Source: Trochalopteron elliotii (taxonomy: Eukaryota > Chordata > Aves > Passeriformes > Leiothrichidae). From it: a DNA stretch of 64,000 nt. Position 1 is the stretch's first letter; the number at the start of each line of letters is the position of its first letter. Under the pieces are notes generated by a model. It was not told the origin of the DNA. It saw only the letters and a program-made list of their open reading frames with translations, and did not search any database. Shown here piece after piece: positions 26,901 to 40,540 of this stretch. Position numbers and translations under genes: made by a program. The DNA is taken from NCBI GenBank assembly GCA_024734555.1, contig JANPWX010000333.1, forward strand, positions 1,037,103 through 1,101,102, written 5' to 3'.

Positions 26901-27817
26901 AATAATACGTTCACTTCCAAAATGTGGTGCAAAAATCCTCAAAAGACAGAGTAAGACAGTTTGGAAGCACATTATGAGTCCAAAAGTCCAACAGTGAAGT
27001 GTACAAAGCTGAACTGCACAGTTGTACAAGCAGTTTCTGGGCTCAGATGAATGTAGCTGAAAGTAACTCAACAGGGCTGGAAACTGACAGAGAAACAGCA
27101 CAAAAGCAGGAGTATCCATTTACCTAAACTGGAGCTTCTAAGGTGAGAGCAGGCAGCATTAGGCCCTTTGCATGCAGAGGGGAACCAGCTGAAGAGGAAA
27201 AAGGAGCAACACCCGAGGCAATGTGGTACCAAAGGCAGGGGACTGGAGGTGAGTGAAATGAGAAATGAGGAGGCACCATGTTGGCATGAAGTGATACACT
27301 GTCACAGGCAGCTCCCAAGCTGATCCCACACTTAAAAATAGATTGACATTTATCCAGGAGATGAGTTTGTTATTCTGTAACTACAGCATTTTCTATTATG
27401 TTTGATAAGGGAAAGAAGATTGCATCTTGGTCAGAAATATAAAAATTCTCCTCCTAGCAGGGGATAATAGCAGGAGAACAGGGGCAGATGACAACTGCAG
27501 ATTTAAAATAGTTCAGTGCAGTCCCTGGCAGGGAAGATAAGTTCAGCACTGGCTGAGATGTCATCCCACACTCAAAGCCAGGCCACCCCTGTGGTGTCCC
27601 ACAGCAGTGCCCTGCTCCTCTCCCCTCCAGAGCTGCACTCGGGGCAATTCTTCTGGGAGTCAACTTGATACTGCACAGAAAGTCATTAGAGGAAGAAAGA
27701 CAGGGCCAGTCAGTGTCCCAGCAGGGCCCTGATCTAGGGGAAGTTTTGGGGTGGAATTAGTGTAAAAGAGGTGTTGGCTGTCAAGGACAAGGGGGTTGTG
27801 GGGTGTGTCTGTCTGTT

Positions 27818-28138
27818 GTGGGGGCCACAAGAAAGATGGAGAGACCCTATCTACAAAAGCATGTTGTGACAGGACAAGGGGAAATGGCTTCAAAATGAGC
27901 AGGTTTGGATTTGATATTGGGAAGAAATTCTTCTGTGGGAGGGTGGGCAGGCCCGGGCACAGGGTGCCCAGAGCAGCTGTGGCTGCCCCTGGATCCCTGG
28001 AAATGTCCAAGGCCAGGTTGGACATTGGGGCTTGGAGCTACGTGGGATAGAGGAAGGTGCCCTGCCCATGACAGGGAGTTGGACCAAGATGATCTTTTAC
28101 GGAACCTTCCAACCAAAACCAGTCTGTGATTCTACAAC
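27818..28138 (+). mobile_element. CR1 LINE 3' fragment (best preserved in the window)
   Basis: About 320 bp from GGGCCACAAGAAAGATGG through GACAGGACAAGGGGAAATGG, AAGGCCAGGTTGGACATTGG, TTGGACCAAGATGATC and CTTCCAACCAAAACC to GTGATTCTAC. Its order and spacing match the avian CR1 3' region. Open frames across it on both strands are products of the repeat, not genes. Confidence 0.94.
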
Positions 28139-28692
28139 CATATCCCAAACAGATGTGAAGCATGTACATACTGCCTGTCTTCTGCAATTGCACAGTAGGT
28201 AGTGCAAAAACCTTAACTTTGCAAAAAATCCAAACCTCTTTTGTTTCAGTGTGTAACTGTTGATCTAAAATGGGAGTTCTTGTTTTTTAATTCACAAAGC
28301 TTAAAAGATCGTTCATTTTATATTAAAATGATAGCCTTTGCAAGAGACCTTCAATCTAATTAAAGCCAGGAGATTAGCATCCCTTAGAATATTTGCAAAG
28401 CCTGCAATGCAAAGTTAATGAAATGTGTACACTTTTACAAAGCTTTAATTTTTAATGAAATAATTCAGGACATGGACCTTGCTCCTCTGCCTCACCAGTG
28501 TCCAAAACGGGGTGTTTATAAACAATGCAAAGTTCTGGGCTGAGGAAGACAGAGGAGAGGATAATCTAAAGGCTTCTTGGTAACTACTGCAAGCCTGTCT
28601 TTTATCTCTTCTGTTCAGCCTGAGACTGTGAATATTCCTGATTAATAGTAATGAGTGAGAATTTGATTTCAGAGTGGCAGTTATTTTCAAGG

Positions 28693-28790
28693 CTATGTAT
28701 ATGTGTATATATGTGTATATATGTGTGTATGTATAAATATATATATGTAGCATATACTATATTTATCTATAAATATAAACATGTATAATA
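28693..28790. repeat. TATG/TA microsatellite
   Basis: Alternating TATATGTG units followed by TA-rich sequence (GTATATATGTGTATATATG). The open frames of repeated YIHIYT-like residues over it are artefacts of the repeat. Confidence 0.85.
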
Positions 28791-31104
28791 AATTAGATAT
28801 ACAACTGTATAAAATCACAGCGACTGCTAAAGGGACCTTAAATAAAACATGTAAGGGAATATGTTGCAAGGGAATTTCTCCTATTTGGAGAAATGGGCTG
28901 AGCTCAGAGGCAGGGGAACAGCCAGGGCTGGACCAGTCTAGTTCAGAGGGGATGACCAAAGGAAACCCTAAGCAATTCCAGCCTCTTTTCAGGTCAGGCT
29001 CTTCTAATGATGGCCCCACTCCTCTGTTATCGGTTGAGAGGGAAGAAAAGAGGAAAAAAACTGAAGCACAGAGAGGAGCAAGCCCTGTTCAGAGTCAGGG
29101 TTGTTGGCAATGTCAGGGGGCAGGGCATCCCCAGGGCCATGCACACCCTGTCCTGGGCTGATTTACAAACAGCCACACCATTAGAGCTATTTACTGCATC
29201 TGCTTCTTTCACCCTTTCTTTTGCTGCCTCTCAGTTTTGCCACAGAAAATATCTGGCTGTTGCATTCAAAATAGTAATTCTTTTATAGAGCCACCCCCCT
29301 ACTTTATATTATGCTTACTGGATCCTTCTGAAACCAAAATGTTAGAATATCCTAATCTTGCTCTACATTTTAAAGCTGAAAGATAAACGTGTTGTTTAAT
29401 GAAATCCACAACACTACAGGAATAGTAACCATTGTGTTTCTTCATTTCAAAGAAGGGCTGAAATCTAACATCTGGTGTAACTGTACAAACCTGACCTTAG
29501 GTCACAGTAAGTATTGTATTGTTGATGATGGATACGCTTTTTTCATTACCATGCTGTCTCCATTCTTTCAGCATCCATGCTGTGAATCCCCAGTTATAGC
29601 CAGGACTATTGATAAATACTGATTTTTAAAATACAATTCTTTTTTTTTTTTTTTTTCACTTTTATGCATGCATTGTACAGTATTTTCTTTTTAAAATAGC
29701 TCTTCTAGTTTGTTGTCAACAATATGCTATTATTTGAGAAAACTTTTCTGCATGACAGCTCTAACACACAAGGATCAAGGATTATGTGTCTGAAGATGCA
29801 GCTATGATCCTGAAAGAACAGTGTCACGAAAAGGTGATCCTCTGCCTCTAATGCCTTCCCCTGTACTTGCCTCTTTGGATGATCATTTCCTTAAAGCCCG
29901 TGTAGAACCAGGGTTTAAGGTTTAAATTGGGAAGCAGATGTGGACACCTGTGAATGTGTCTTTGCAGATCATTGTTTCAAGGTTTCAGCCCCTGTGCAGG
30001 AAATGAGGCCTTGCACTGTCCTGTGTGATTGATGTCCATTATTCCCAAGACCTGGGGTAATTCAGACTAGGTCAGTGAGTGTGCAGGAGCAGTGCTGTAA
30101 CCAGTGCTCCCAGCAAGCCCAGTGAAGTACCAGTCAAGGAAAGAAGATGTTGCCCTTATACCTGGAAGTTCTGGTGAGATTAACTACATAAAAGCCACCA
30201 GAAGCTCCAACACTGAACTGGGAGAGTGAGGGCCAATTTAATGATGATTTCAATTTCTTTGCTTTGCTGACCATATCTATCTCCAGAACCTTTCCATTTT
30301 TTGGAGCTCTCCAAGAGCATCACAAGACTCTTAGCACCAGAGCTTAATTTTTTTTTCCCCTAAAGCTGTGCAAACACAAACTTCTTTTCCAATCATTTGG
30401 GCAGCAGATGCCCAGGCTCATTCAGACTTGACTCTTTGGGACAGAAATCCTGACTGGGATTTCTGGACATAGTGTCAGCAAAGGAGAAATATGTCCTGAC
30501 CTAATCCTTAGGCTGTAATGCACATGCTGTGTTCTCGCTAGGTACTAATATTCCTTCATGATGTTACTGTATCATGCAGTGGAGGTAAAACAGAATATCC
30601 TTGGTTTATCCTCGTGCTCCCAATGGAGATGTGCAGAATGAAGCTCTGACTCCTTGAAATCCTGACATTTTCACCAAACTAGCAGTAACCAGCATGGAAA
30701 ACGTCTGAAGACATGGCTTTTACACTTGTAAGAAACATCTATTCATTTCAGTTCTGCCAAAGCTAAACACATTTATAGATTTGTTCGTAATTATTTTTAG
30801 AGTAGAATTCTGTTTGTTTGACAATATCTGAAAAATTAAATACCTGGGGCAACGTTGCTGAGTGCAGCTGGTACATTGGAAACATGGGGAAACACTTGCT
30901 GTAATTGTGAAGGTTTTATTTAGTGGCTCTGAAGGCAGAGTTAACTCATTCAGTGAGGACAGGTTGTTTGATGGGCTGGTGGTGCTGCCCTCTCTGTCAC
31001 AAGCTGCAGCCCTGTCCTGCAGACAGGTCTGTGCTTCCCAGGAACAAGGGACAGGGTCAACCTTCGGGATCTGTTGGGCTGAGTTCAGAGCAGGCACCAA
31101 GTTG

Positions 31105-31470
31105 GTTTTAGGGATGGAGCAGCTCTGCTGTGAGGAAAGGCTGAAAGAATTGGGATGGTTCAGCCTGTAGAAGAGGAGGCTCTGAGGTGACTTAGTTTTG
31201 GCCTTCAGTACCTGGAGGGAGCTACAAGAAAGATGGAAAGAGATTATTTACATTGACCTGGAGTGACAGGACAATAAGTAATGGATTCAAACTGATGGAC
31301 AGTAGGTTTAGATATTAAGAAGAAAGGCTTCCCTCAGGGTGGTGAGGCCCTGACACAGGTTACCCAAAGAAGCTGTGGCTGCTCGATCTCTGGAAGTGTT
31401 GAAGGCCAGGTTGGACCAGTCTTGGAGCATCCTGGGATAGTGGAAGTTGTCCTGGCAGAAGGCTGGTGCC
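31105..31470 (+). mobile_element. CR1 LINE fragment lacking its extreme 3' end
   Basis: Recognisable from GAGGAAAGGCTGAAAGAATT and GGTTCAGCCTGTAGAAGAGG through GGGTGGTGAGGCCCTGAC, AAGGCCAGGTTGGACCAG and TGGGATAGTGGAAGTTGTCC. After about 31470 the expected GGTTGGA...ATTCT tail is missing, so the 3' end was lost or replaced. Confidence 0.9.
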
Positions 31471-32204
31471 AGGTTTCTGTGCCATGAGGGTGCAGAAGAC
31501 TCTGGACCTGCCCAGCTGTGAACAGAAATCCACTGGCAGGACAGTTAACAAATATTCTATATTCTTCCCACCCATTCTGCACTTTCTATGACCTCTTCCT
31601 TTCATCGGTACAAGTAAATTGAATTCAGCACATTTAAAGACCCTGTCTGGATCCATAACATTCATAACCGTGCTGTAACCATGAATGAAAAGCTGAGGGA
31701 GAGTATGGTTTGTATCCAAGGGCTCTTTTGCTTTTTATATGTTTACATATACCAGCCAATGGTCAGCAAATAAGCACCATGGCTGGTAATGAAATGTTCG
31801 AACCATCTGTTTTAATCTGCAATTTAATTTCACTATAAAATATTAAAGTTGTTCCGATGGTTGGGTTGGTATGGCTGCTTTATATGAAAAGAATTGAGTA
31901 TCCCAGAGCAATTACATTGCACCAAGCACATGCTGTGGTTATTATATTCTCTATTGTTATTTTGTTCCATTAAAAATGCTAAAAAGCCTTCTTAACATGG
32001 TATGACAGAGTTTTAGGCCTCTCTTTTTTTGTTAAAAACAAGGAGCAAATGCTGAGGACAAGTGCAGGAGGAAGATACTGGCAAAAGAATAGTCTTCTTC
32101 ATGATCCCTCAAGAGGAACAATGGAACCATTTTCCAAGAGAGATGGTCAATGCCACAGGCTGGTCAGAGCCTTAAAACAGGCAATATTGTCATTAACAGG
32201 CTTT

Positions 32205-32278
32205 AACTTTTGGTCAGCCCTGATGTGGACTTGATGATCCTGGTAGGTCTCTTCCAACTGAATTTATTCTATTCTATA
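32205..32278 (+). mobile_element. Short CR1 3'-terminal remnant
   Basis: GACTTGATGATCCTGGTAGG, TCTCTTCCAACTGAA and the tail TTATTCTATTCTATA match the CR1 3' terminus. Sequence upstream is too diverged to extend the call. Confidence 0.7.
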
Positions 32279-32569
32279 CAAAATAAATGTCTGTGGAAAT
32301 GCTGAACAGATAAAACTAGAAAGTGATTTTGACATTGCAGCTTTTGGAAGCTGCAGCATTTTTGGAAATCTTTGCTACGTTTTCCACTGGCATTGCTTTC
32401 TATTGTGGGATTTTAGAGAACATTCCTTGAGGGGCTAGTGGCAGCTGTGTTTTGGGTTGTGGCCCCTCAGGTCCAGAAAACATCCAGGTTCAGGGATTCC
32501 ACAATGTATTTGAACAACCCACTCCAGTGATTAATGATCCTTACAGGGTTTTTTTTTTCTTCTCTCTCC

Positions 32570-32760
32570 AGATTGAACCTCTTTCATTCCAACTCCACTG
32601 CCATGTGCCGGGACACTTTCCACTAGACCAGGTTGATCCAAGCCCCACCTGACCTGGCTTTGAATACTTCCAGGATGGAGCAGCCACAGCTTCTCTCTTG
32701 GGAAATCTGTCCCAAGTTCTCACCACCCTCACAGGTCAGAATTTCTTCCTAATTATTTCC
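32570..32760 (-). mobile_element. CR1 LINE fragment, reverse orientation
   Basis: The reverse complement reads AGGAAGAAATTCTGACCTGT, GAGGGTGGTGAGAACTTGG, AGAAGCTGTGGCTGCTCC, AAAGCCAGGTCAGGTGGGG and CTGGTCTAGTGGAAAGTGTC, the standard CR1 order. It is the only minus-strand CR1 recognised here and lies about 300 bp from a plus-strand remnant. Confidence 0.9.
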
Positions 32761-34439
32761 ACTTCTTTTTGACAAGTGGGCAAGGTCAGAGCAGTGTGGT
32801 GCTGGGCAGCCACCTTTCTTACTTTCATCTGGCATGAACATTTCTGCTCATGTGTGCCTAGAAATACCTACATTTCCCACGTGACCTCAAAAATTCCCAT
32901 CACTCTCTAGAAGCATCCCATGCCATGGTCCCACCCTGCCTTGCTTCTGGGATCTTTCTCTCTGCTTTCTTGATGGCTGAGAGGGATAGAGGGCAATCAC
33001 AATGAGCTTGAGCTGGCACTGTGGGTGTACCCAAAATACAGAGCCTTTCTCCATGTGCTGTGGCATTAGGGAATGGTGAGAGGGACAGCCACATTTTCCC
33101 TGGGCAGAAACTCCCTGTCTCAGGGGCAGGAAGCATTGCAGTCCTGTGAACTTCATGCTTTAGCTAATCCAGAGCCCTGTAGGGAGCTGGGGCTCATTAA
33201 CTCAGCACTGTGGCATCCTGGCACAATTATGTGGCTTCTGGAACCTGAGCCAGTATTATTACCTGGTTATCTGCTGTACTACCTGATACATCTGATAACC
33301 TGATATATCCCTGATAAATCTGCCTGGCCAAGGCTTGCTTGAGGGTCTCCACACAGGACAGGGAGAGGCAGGGATTGCACACACCAGCTGCCCCCCACCC
33401 CTGGATGCTGCAGCAGTTGTTTTCCATCGCACCCACATGTCACCTGGTATTATTTGGAGTGTGTGCCACTTGCAATGCATTTTTCCTTAATATAAGCTGG
33501 AAATTACTGATTCTTACCTTACACAGCTAGTATAAAAGCACTAATGTCCTAATGAAGAGTCTCACTTAGCTAAATGCTTCATACAGCTGAGTAAAACAAA
33601 GAATTTTACTAGAGCTTAACCCAGTCGTTAATAAGCTTTTTAACCCTGACCTTTCAAATCAATGATCTACCACTGGTTTTACCTTTCAAGAAGGAATTCC
33701 ATTTTCAAGTGATAAAACATATTTTGCACTCCTTACAATCTAATGATTATTCTCAGCATTACTGGATATATGAGGCCATCAAACCATTAGAAGGTATAAA
33801 ATGTATTAATGTACAGCATTCACGGCTACATTTGCTTTAGAGTCAATAAAAGGGAAACAATTTATAAAGGGCATTTATGCTCATTACGGAATATCGATAG
33901 ATTGTTTCTCCCATCATTCCTGAAGTATGAAGGACTCCCCTCCGTGATGGATAGGAGAGGATTTGCATAAGCTCTTTGCTTAAACTCCTCCAGCACTGAG
34001 CTGTGTGCAGGGGTCTGTGGCCAGGCTTTGGGCTGGAAGGTGTGGGAGTACCTACAAATTCTTCCTTTCCAGAGGACTGAGTATCTCAGTTTGGGAGGTT
34101 TTCACAGCAGCCATGTGAAAGTTCTGTTCTGTGAAGGTGCCTTCAGCACCTACAGGAATTGTCACAAGGCTGTGGGCAAATGGAATCAATGTTGGAAAAG
34201 AAAGGAATTTGTTTGTGAGGAAGGCCAGGGGCGGAGCACACAAATGAAGGCTGAGCTTTGCTGAGCACCTTCATAAGAAGGAGTAGGAGGAAAGGGATGT
34301 TTTGGCACGTACAGGGGAAAAAAAAGGTAGAGGAATTACATGGGGGGCAGAAGATGCTGTAGGAGCACTGCAGCTATAGCTAGAGGCAGAAATTTCATAG
34401 TCTATCCTAGTGAATAACAACTGCAGAAATATAATAACT

Positions 34440-34700
34440 ATGAGAAGTCGAGTGATTAAGGCACTGGCCTGAGTCTCAGCAGACCTGGATTCAGTCCCTG
34501 GCTGTTTTCAGATTTCTGTCTGACTTTTGGCAAGCCTCTTCAACTCTCTGCGCCTTGGTTTCCCATCTGTTAAAGAGGAATAATGATATTTCCTTTCTTT
34601 CCTGTCTATCCCAGCAGCAATCTCTTCTGGGCGGGCACTGTCTCTCTCATGGCCTGTTCAGGACTTTGCCTTGGATTTTGATACCTGCACTAAAGCAGGA
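34440..34700 (+). mobile_element. Ancient tRNA-derived SINE of MIR/CORE type
   Basis: The head GTCGAGTGATTAAGGCACTGG resembles a Ser/Leu-type tRNA A box, and ACCTGGATTCAGTCC resembles a B box. The body then matches the MIR-like core: ACTTTTGGCAAGCC, CTCTCTGCGCCTTGG, TTTCCCATCTGTTAAAGAGG and AATAATGATATTTCC. A tail GGGCACTGTCTCTCTCATGG resembles the end of amniote MIR-like elements. Divergence is high. It is a repeat, not a tRNA gene, because the acceptor stem and fold are absent. The exact subfamily needs a repeat-library search. Confidence 0.75.
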
Positions 34701-37700
34701 AATAGGGATGGGGAGCACCATGCCATGGAAGCCCACTTATTAACAATTTCCCATTATTAAGGGTCTAAAAGGTGTGCTACAACTTGTTAAATAGAGTTCT
34801 TAATATCAGTTCTTTGAGGACAAAAGAAAAAAATATCGATCAGTAAATTAGAGAAGGAAAGTCATTCACATCTCTGTTAAGATTTCTAAGAATCTGAATG
34901 TATATCCTGAAGCAGAAATATTCCAGTTTGAAAAAACAGAGAAAACATTAACCATGGCACAAAAGCAGAATGCTGGCCTTCTTCATTTCTGATCTTGCTC
35001 CTCTACACATCTGGCTGCCCTATATGGACTGACCTTTCCAGCATTTCTCACTGACAAGAATCTTCTTGAGGCACATTGTGGATTCCTGACATGCACATGT
35101 TCCTGCCCATCTGGTAGGGTGAAGTTGTGCCCACTCAGAGGCACTCACACTCTGCAAGAGAGACTGGGTAATATCAGTTGCAGAACACTGGTTGAAGAGA
35201 ACAACCAGCAGATATATAAAATTAAATCTCAGCTGCAGAGACTTTCTGGTAATAAGCAGTCCCAATTAGAAATGCAAATGTCACTGAAAGGGAGCGTGTC
35301 TGTTGACAGTAGACTTTGAGGAAAGCTTTGGGTTTAGTGCTAGTAAATTAATCTTTAATTATGAGCACACCTCACTTCTGAAAGAGGTGCCCTGCACTCG
35401 CTGAACTGAAAACATGTGAAAGTTTCAGGCTGCTGCTTTCTTCTGTCAAATGGAAAATCTCACCCCAAAAGAGCAGAGGAGAACTTCATTGGCTGCTGCT
35501 GGACTTAGTGTTCTGTGAGCTGGGGCTGGCCAGTGTCATTGCCTCTCCAGGTGACCAGGAGTCATCAACCCATTAATAACATTGGTCTTATAACATTATG
35601 TCTCACATGCTCTTGATAAACAAAAATATCTAGATGAAGAGTTGTCAAAGTCTGGGTAAGAAAAACAGTCTTTTCTCTTGCAGTTCTCTCCTTCCCTGGC
35701 TGGAGTGCCTGCCCTCCATGCAGATCACACTTCTCTAGCAGAGGGAGGACCACACCATGCTACAGCAAACCCTTCTGCAGGCCAGCCATGAGAATGCTCA
35801 ACACCTCCACTCCTGGGTTGGCTGGATTATTAAAACAACATTTCCACTTCCAAGTAAGTAAATAAATCTCACTGGCAAGTTTTTCTTGTGTCAGCCAACA
35901 TCTTATCTCCCTGAAAACTGGGCTGGTGTCCTGCAAAACTGAAAACTGAATAGTTTAAACCCTGAGTGCAACAGCCAAGGGATACACCAGATCCATCTTC
36001 TGAGGTAGCAGATACAGTGAAGTAAGCAAATACATTCTAGAAATACTATTATTAAAGTTACAAGAACAATTTTGTTTCTTTAAGTTTGAAGTTAAGAACC
36101 TTTGCTGTCGTTTTCCCAGCAAGCTTTTGTTTTTTCAGCCCACAGCTAAAAAGCTTTGCCCCAAAACCTTCATTGCCCAAAAGAGGCCGTGCTGCAACCC
36201 ACCTCAAAAGGCCCAGAACACCTGGTTTCAGGCACAACAGGAAGATCAGAACATACCTTATAATAAATATGCATATGCGAGGCAGGAGCCCACCACCTCC
36301 TTGGAGTGATGCCATAATTGATGGAACAAAGTACAACAAAACTTCACATCACTGGTGGATCAGAAGAACAGAAATAACTGAAGGGCTAGAAAATTACAGG
36401 TTTACTGACATTCTGCTCAACCTTACCCATTCTTTATTGAAAAGAGATAATAACTATCTATAGGAGAGCTGTCTTAAGACTCCATTCATTCCCTTCCACT
36501 AGCCCAGCTGAGAGGTGGTATAATATAAAGCACACCAGCATCTGGCATGTCATTTAATTACACCTTCAGCTTGCTGGGAAAATGTTGGAAGTTTCAAGGT
36601 AAGCAAATGATAAAAATATATTTGGCTTACTACAGGAGAGCTCCTGAAATGGCAAGCAGGGGCCAGCTCCAGACTCTGGGTCTGTGAAAGGAAGGTGATG
36701 CAGAAAAGTCTAACTCATGAGCAGTTATTGCCCTTTGATAAGACACCATCTGCTCCCAGCTGCCTGGCTCAAATTCCCCAACAGACACTTGGGAATTCCT
36801 CTCCAAATAAACCACTGGTGTAACAGGAAAACAGAACTGTCGGCTCCAGTGAAGTTGTGCCTCCTCGCATCAGCACTGAGTATGTCTCACTCCTTTAACC
36901 AAGAAGGAAAAAACTGTCAAAGGCAGTAAAATATCAGCAATCACCACTGAAAGAGCCAGGGTAGGCCTTGGTTTAGCTCATCCACCTGATATGTGCTCTG
37001 CTCAACAATGAGAGGCTCTTAGAGATCACCTACGGTAAGGATGAAGGTGGACTAATATACCTGTACTAGAGGGCACTTTTTTAACTGGTGATTTTTGCCC
37101 CGAGCTGATTCAAAGGGCTCTTAAAGAGCTGAAGCTGATCAGCAAATCAGTTAGGTGATGTGTTTCCCTGCAGAAGGCCAGTGCCAGTAGCCAAGGAGAA
37201 GCCCACAGCCCTGTGAAATAGCCAGCAGTGGAGGACTCCGAGGTTCTTGCCATGTCTGTGTTTCTACTCCACCATGTTTGAAAGAAAAAAAAAAATTAAA
37301 TCTCTAATATCAAGCAGCAGAACTGAGATTGTGTTGTGGTTGAAGCATGACAGGCAGTTACATCCATCCCTTGGTACCAAGAGCACTTGACTACATTCGG
37401 CTGAAGCTCTGCAAGCACCACTCCTGCAGCACCATCCTTCACTCCTTGCCAGGCTGCTCTCAAGTCACTGCATATTTAAAAGGTCAATTCTCATTGTCAC
37501 TCCTGTGAATTAAGATTGGCCTCTCCATCAACACTTCCCCTAGGCCTTGATGTTGTACACACCAGGGACAGGAGCATTGAGGAGGGGGGACTCAGCATCC
37601 TACCCCAGTCTGCACAGATAACCTCACTGCTCTTTAAACCAAAGATGACCCCTGAGCCTTTGACCCTGGGGGGTGGCCTTGTTACAAGTAATTGAAATGA

Positions 37701-40289
37701 ATGAAGTAAATCACATAATCTTTTTTTCTTTGTTTATTGGGTGGGGTGGGAGGAAAGGAGAAGAAAGGTCAACACAGAAATTAGTCGCCTTGTTTAGTTC
37801 TTACCAATGGAAATTTCCCAGAAACCAAAATAAAGGGTGTCATATAAGAACCTGAAGAGCATAAAATTAGCTTGAACCCACATCCTAACTTTTAAACCCA
37901 GAGCATGAATGCAGGTGTCTGCAGCTGAGCATGGTATTTTTTTTCAGCTCATCTGAGGTATGAGTCACTTCCATCAAAAGAGGAGGATGCCTTGATCTGT
38001 GTGCGAGCGAGCTTTGGAACAGCAGCTGTTGGAGCAAATACAAACATCCATGCCAAGGATTGTAAGGATGGAGTTTATCTAATATGTAAAAAAACACCTG
38101 CTGCAAATGAAAAATTACACCCACAACCACCTGAATAAGATAAGCAAACGATGGGGGAAATGAAGAGACAGATTTATTATTAATATACGTTGGAACTTTT
38201 GAACCAAACATCTCTTTTGCAATAAAACAGTAGGATGCACGAGGAAATAGCACTCCTTGCCCCAGACCTGCTCAGCAGCATTTATTTTGCCTAAGTGATT
38301 TTCTTTTCTTTGCTAAGTCTGGTGGAGATGAAAACACTAACCCAAAGAAGATAATTAAAAGCTAAATGAAACCACATACAGCTGTGCTACTACATGGCTA
38401 ATGAACATGCAAATATATACATATGACAGGGACATAATGTGGGCTGGCTGCCTTGAGTGGTTAGTGCAGATTTCCAAGAGCTGGAAATGCTATTGATTAT
38501 AACTGAGCTAAACTTCCTGACTCCAGACTTCAAAGATCAGCCTCAATATAATCATCAGGCAGCATATAGGAGAGTGGCTGCAAGGAGCTGATGAATAATG
38601 GCTCAGGGACCTGAATATTTGGATGTAGGGTGGGAGATGTCCTGGAGATGTCCTCTGGGCTGTGGGGTGCTGGCTCCTCAGCTGCCAGGACCAGCACCAC
38701 AGAGTCCTCCTCAGCATCTTGGCATACTCAGTCCTGCTGAAAATTAGGGGTTTGGAGTTACGAGTTTTAGCTGGGATATTTATTTTTCCTTTCCCACTTC
38801 ACTTGGCAAGAGGTTGATATGTGGTGGAGACATTTTTGGGAGGACCAGGGATGGAGGTAACAGATAGAAGGCAAAGCTTCTGGGGTCCTACAACAGAAGC
38901 ATGAGCAGCATGGAAAGGTTCTCCTCTGAGGGTCTGCTGCCACATGCACGTGAAGGAAGACAAACCCAATTCCTTTATTAGTTAAAAACCACCCAGCTGA
39001 GAGTAACTCCCCAACCCACTCAGAGATGAGACAAGGAATTCAGGACTCAGCCCTGCACCAGCCAAGTTCTCCCATGGAAGGGACCTGGTCCCACTGCCAC
39101 CTTGTGCTCCCTTCACTGGCCACACCACTCCTTCACTGTAATTTCCACTGGGGATATCACAGAGACAGAACAAAACTCACTGCTCCTCCATGATGACCAC
39201 AGGAAGGTCATATAGACTTGAGGATGGCCACAGGGAGGAGAGAAGCATGGAGAGATGGAGCACAACCTGAGATGTGGGTGGAGATGACTGATCCACCAGG
39301 ATGGCTGAGAGAAGGGACGCCTACCAAGAAAAGAAACCAAAGAAACCAAATTTGCGCAGAACACAATGGTTAGTGCATAAAAATTAATCAAGTACTACAA
39401 TGACTTGCTTTATTCATAATACTTAATGGTCATGTAATAGGAGTTTTTATTCAGCAGTTAAAGTTCATAAGTGCAGGTTTTACATGTAGAAAGGTATTAT
39501 GCTGATAGTTTAATTACACACCTTTCTGCACACCAAAGGAAATGGGTTATGCGGGTTTTATAATTAAAGACGGACTTCTGAGGGGAAATGAACTTTGCAG
39601 TTAGCAACACAATATTTGATTTTTATCAGATGTTTTTGTTTTGGATTTGCCAGCACTTGGTGGTGGTGTAAACAGGTGAGAGTGCTCCAAACTGCATGAG
39701 GTGTCGGGAGAAGTTTTGAAAATGCAGCAGAAAGTAGACATATTTAAAAATAGCCAGTGTGAGCATGAGGTATAAACATCATGTGTTTGGAAGGCTCTCC
39801 AGACTCTGCCCATGCAATTATACACAGTGCAAGTCTGTCCAGTACGTCTAGGAAATGGGGGAAAAAACCCAGCCCAACAAGTAAGTGAAAAATAAACCCC
39901 CATGCTTGCCAAAATAATAAAAAGCTTGACTTTTTATTTCTCTGATTTTTGTTTTCAATTCATTTCATGGCCAGTGAATACAATTTTCCCTTCCAGCCTG
40001 CCTAAAGAGGCAGCAAAGCCAAAAATGTGATGGATGTTTGTGTGTGCACGTTTGCTGTTGGAATACACAGGACCACTCTCAATATTAAAGACAAAGAGTT
40101 GCATGAGCCACTGCCAGGTCATGGCCAGCTCCTGCCATTCCCTAATAACCATGTGGATGTCTGTACTCAGCAAGGTGGGGCTGAGGAGGTCTGTAGTGCT
40201 GGGGCTTCCCCTTTTTCAAGTTTTAGGAGGCTTTATTTAGCATAACCTCATTCCTATATACATATCAAAGCATATTAAAAGGATATGTG

Positions 40290-40338
40290 GGAATATATAT
40301 ATATATATATATATTTTAAAATATATATATATATATAA
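40290..40338. repeat. (TA)n palindromic microsatellite
   Basis: Two TA tracts flank a TTTTAAAA centre, giving a near-perfect AT palindrome of about 48 bp able to extrude as a cruciform. Confidence 0.9.
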
Positions 40339-40540
40339 ACTACTAGGAGACATTCATTTAGTTATAAACTGTTAGGAGTAATACATTTTTTTTCAACACA
40401 GCAAAATACACCTACAAGAATTTTTCTACAGTCTAAAATATTTCAAACATCACCAACTGCTCCTCCCCTCTTGTGATATAAACTGACAGGCTCAGGCTTT
40501 TATTGTGCCCAGCACAAATGAACATTAACTCGTGGGTTGA

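Larger units (their letters stand above)
21161..34439. other. Intergenic DNA with the CR1 cluster, no gene found
   Basis: Six CR1 fragments lie between 24.66 and 32.76 kb. Between them is unremarkable sequence with A-runs (for example near 22665-22700) and T-runs (29641-29656). Nothing in the translated frames resembles a known protein. Confidence 0.75.

Noticed and set aside
27660..28138. Several overlapping open frames on both strands
   Set aside because: They coincide with a CR1 fragment, and the residues are translations of the repeat's 3' untranslated end.
28693..29019. Open frames with repeated Tyr/Ile/His residues
   Set aside because: They are translations of a TATG/TA microsatellite.
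34450..34520. Possible tRNA gene (A-box and B-box-like sequences)
   Set aside because: No acceptor stem or cloverleaf can be completed, and the sequence continues directly into a MIR/CORE-like SINE body.
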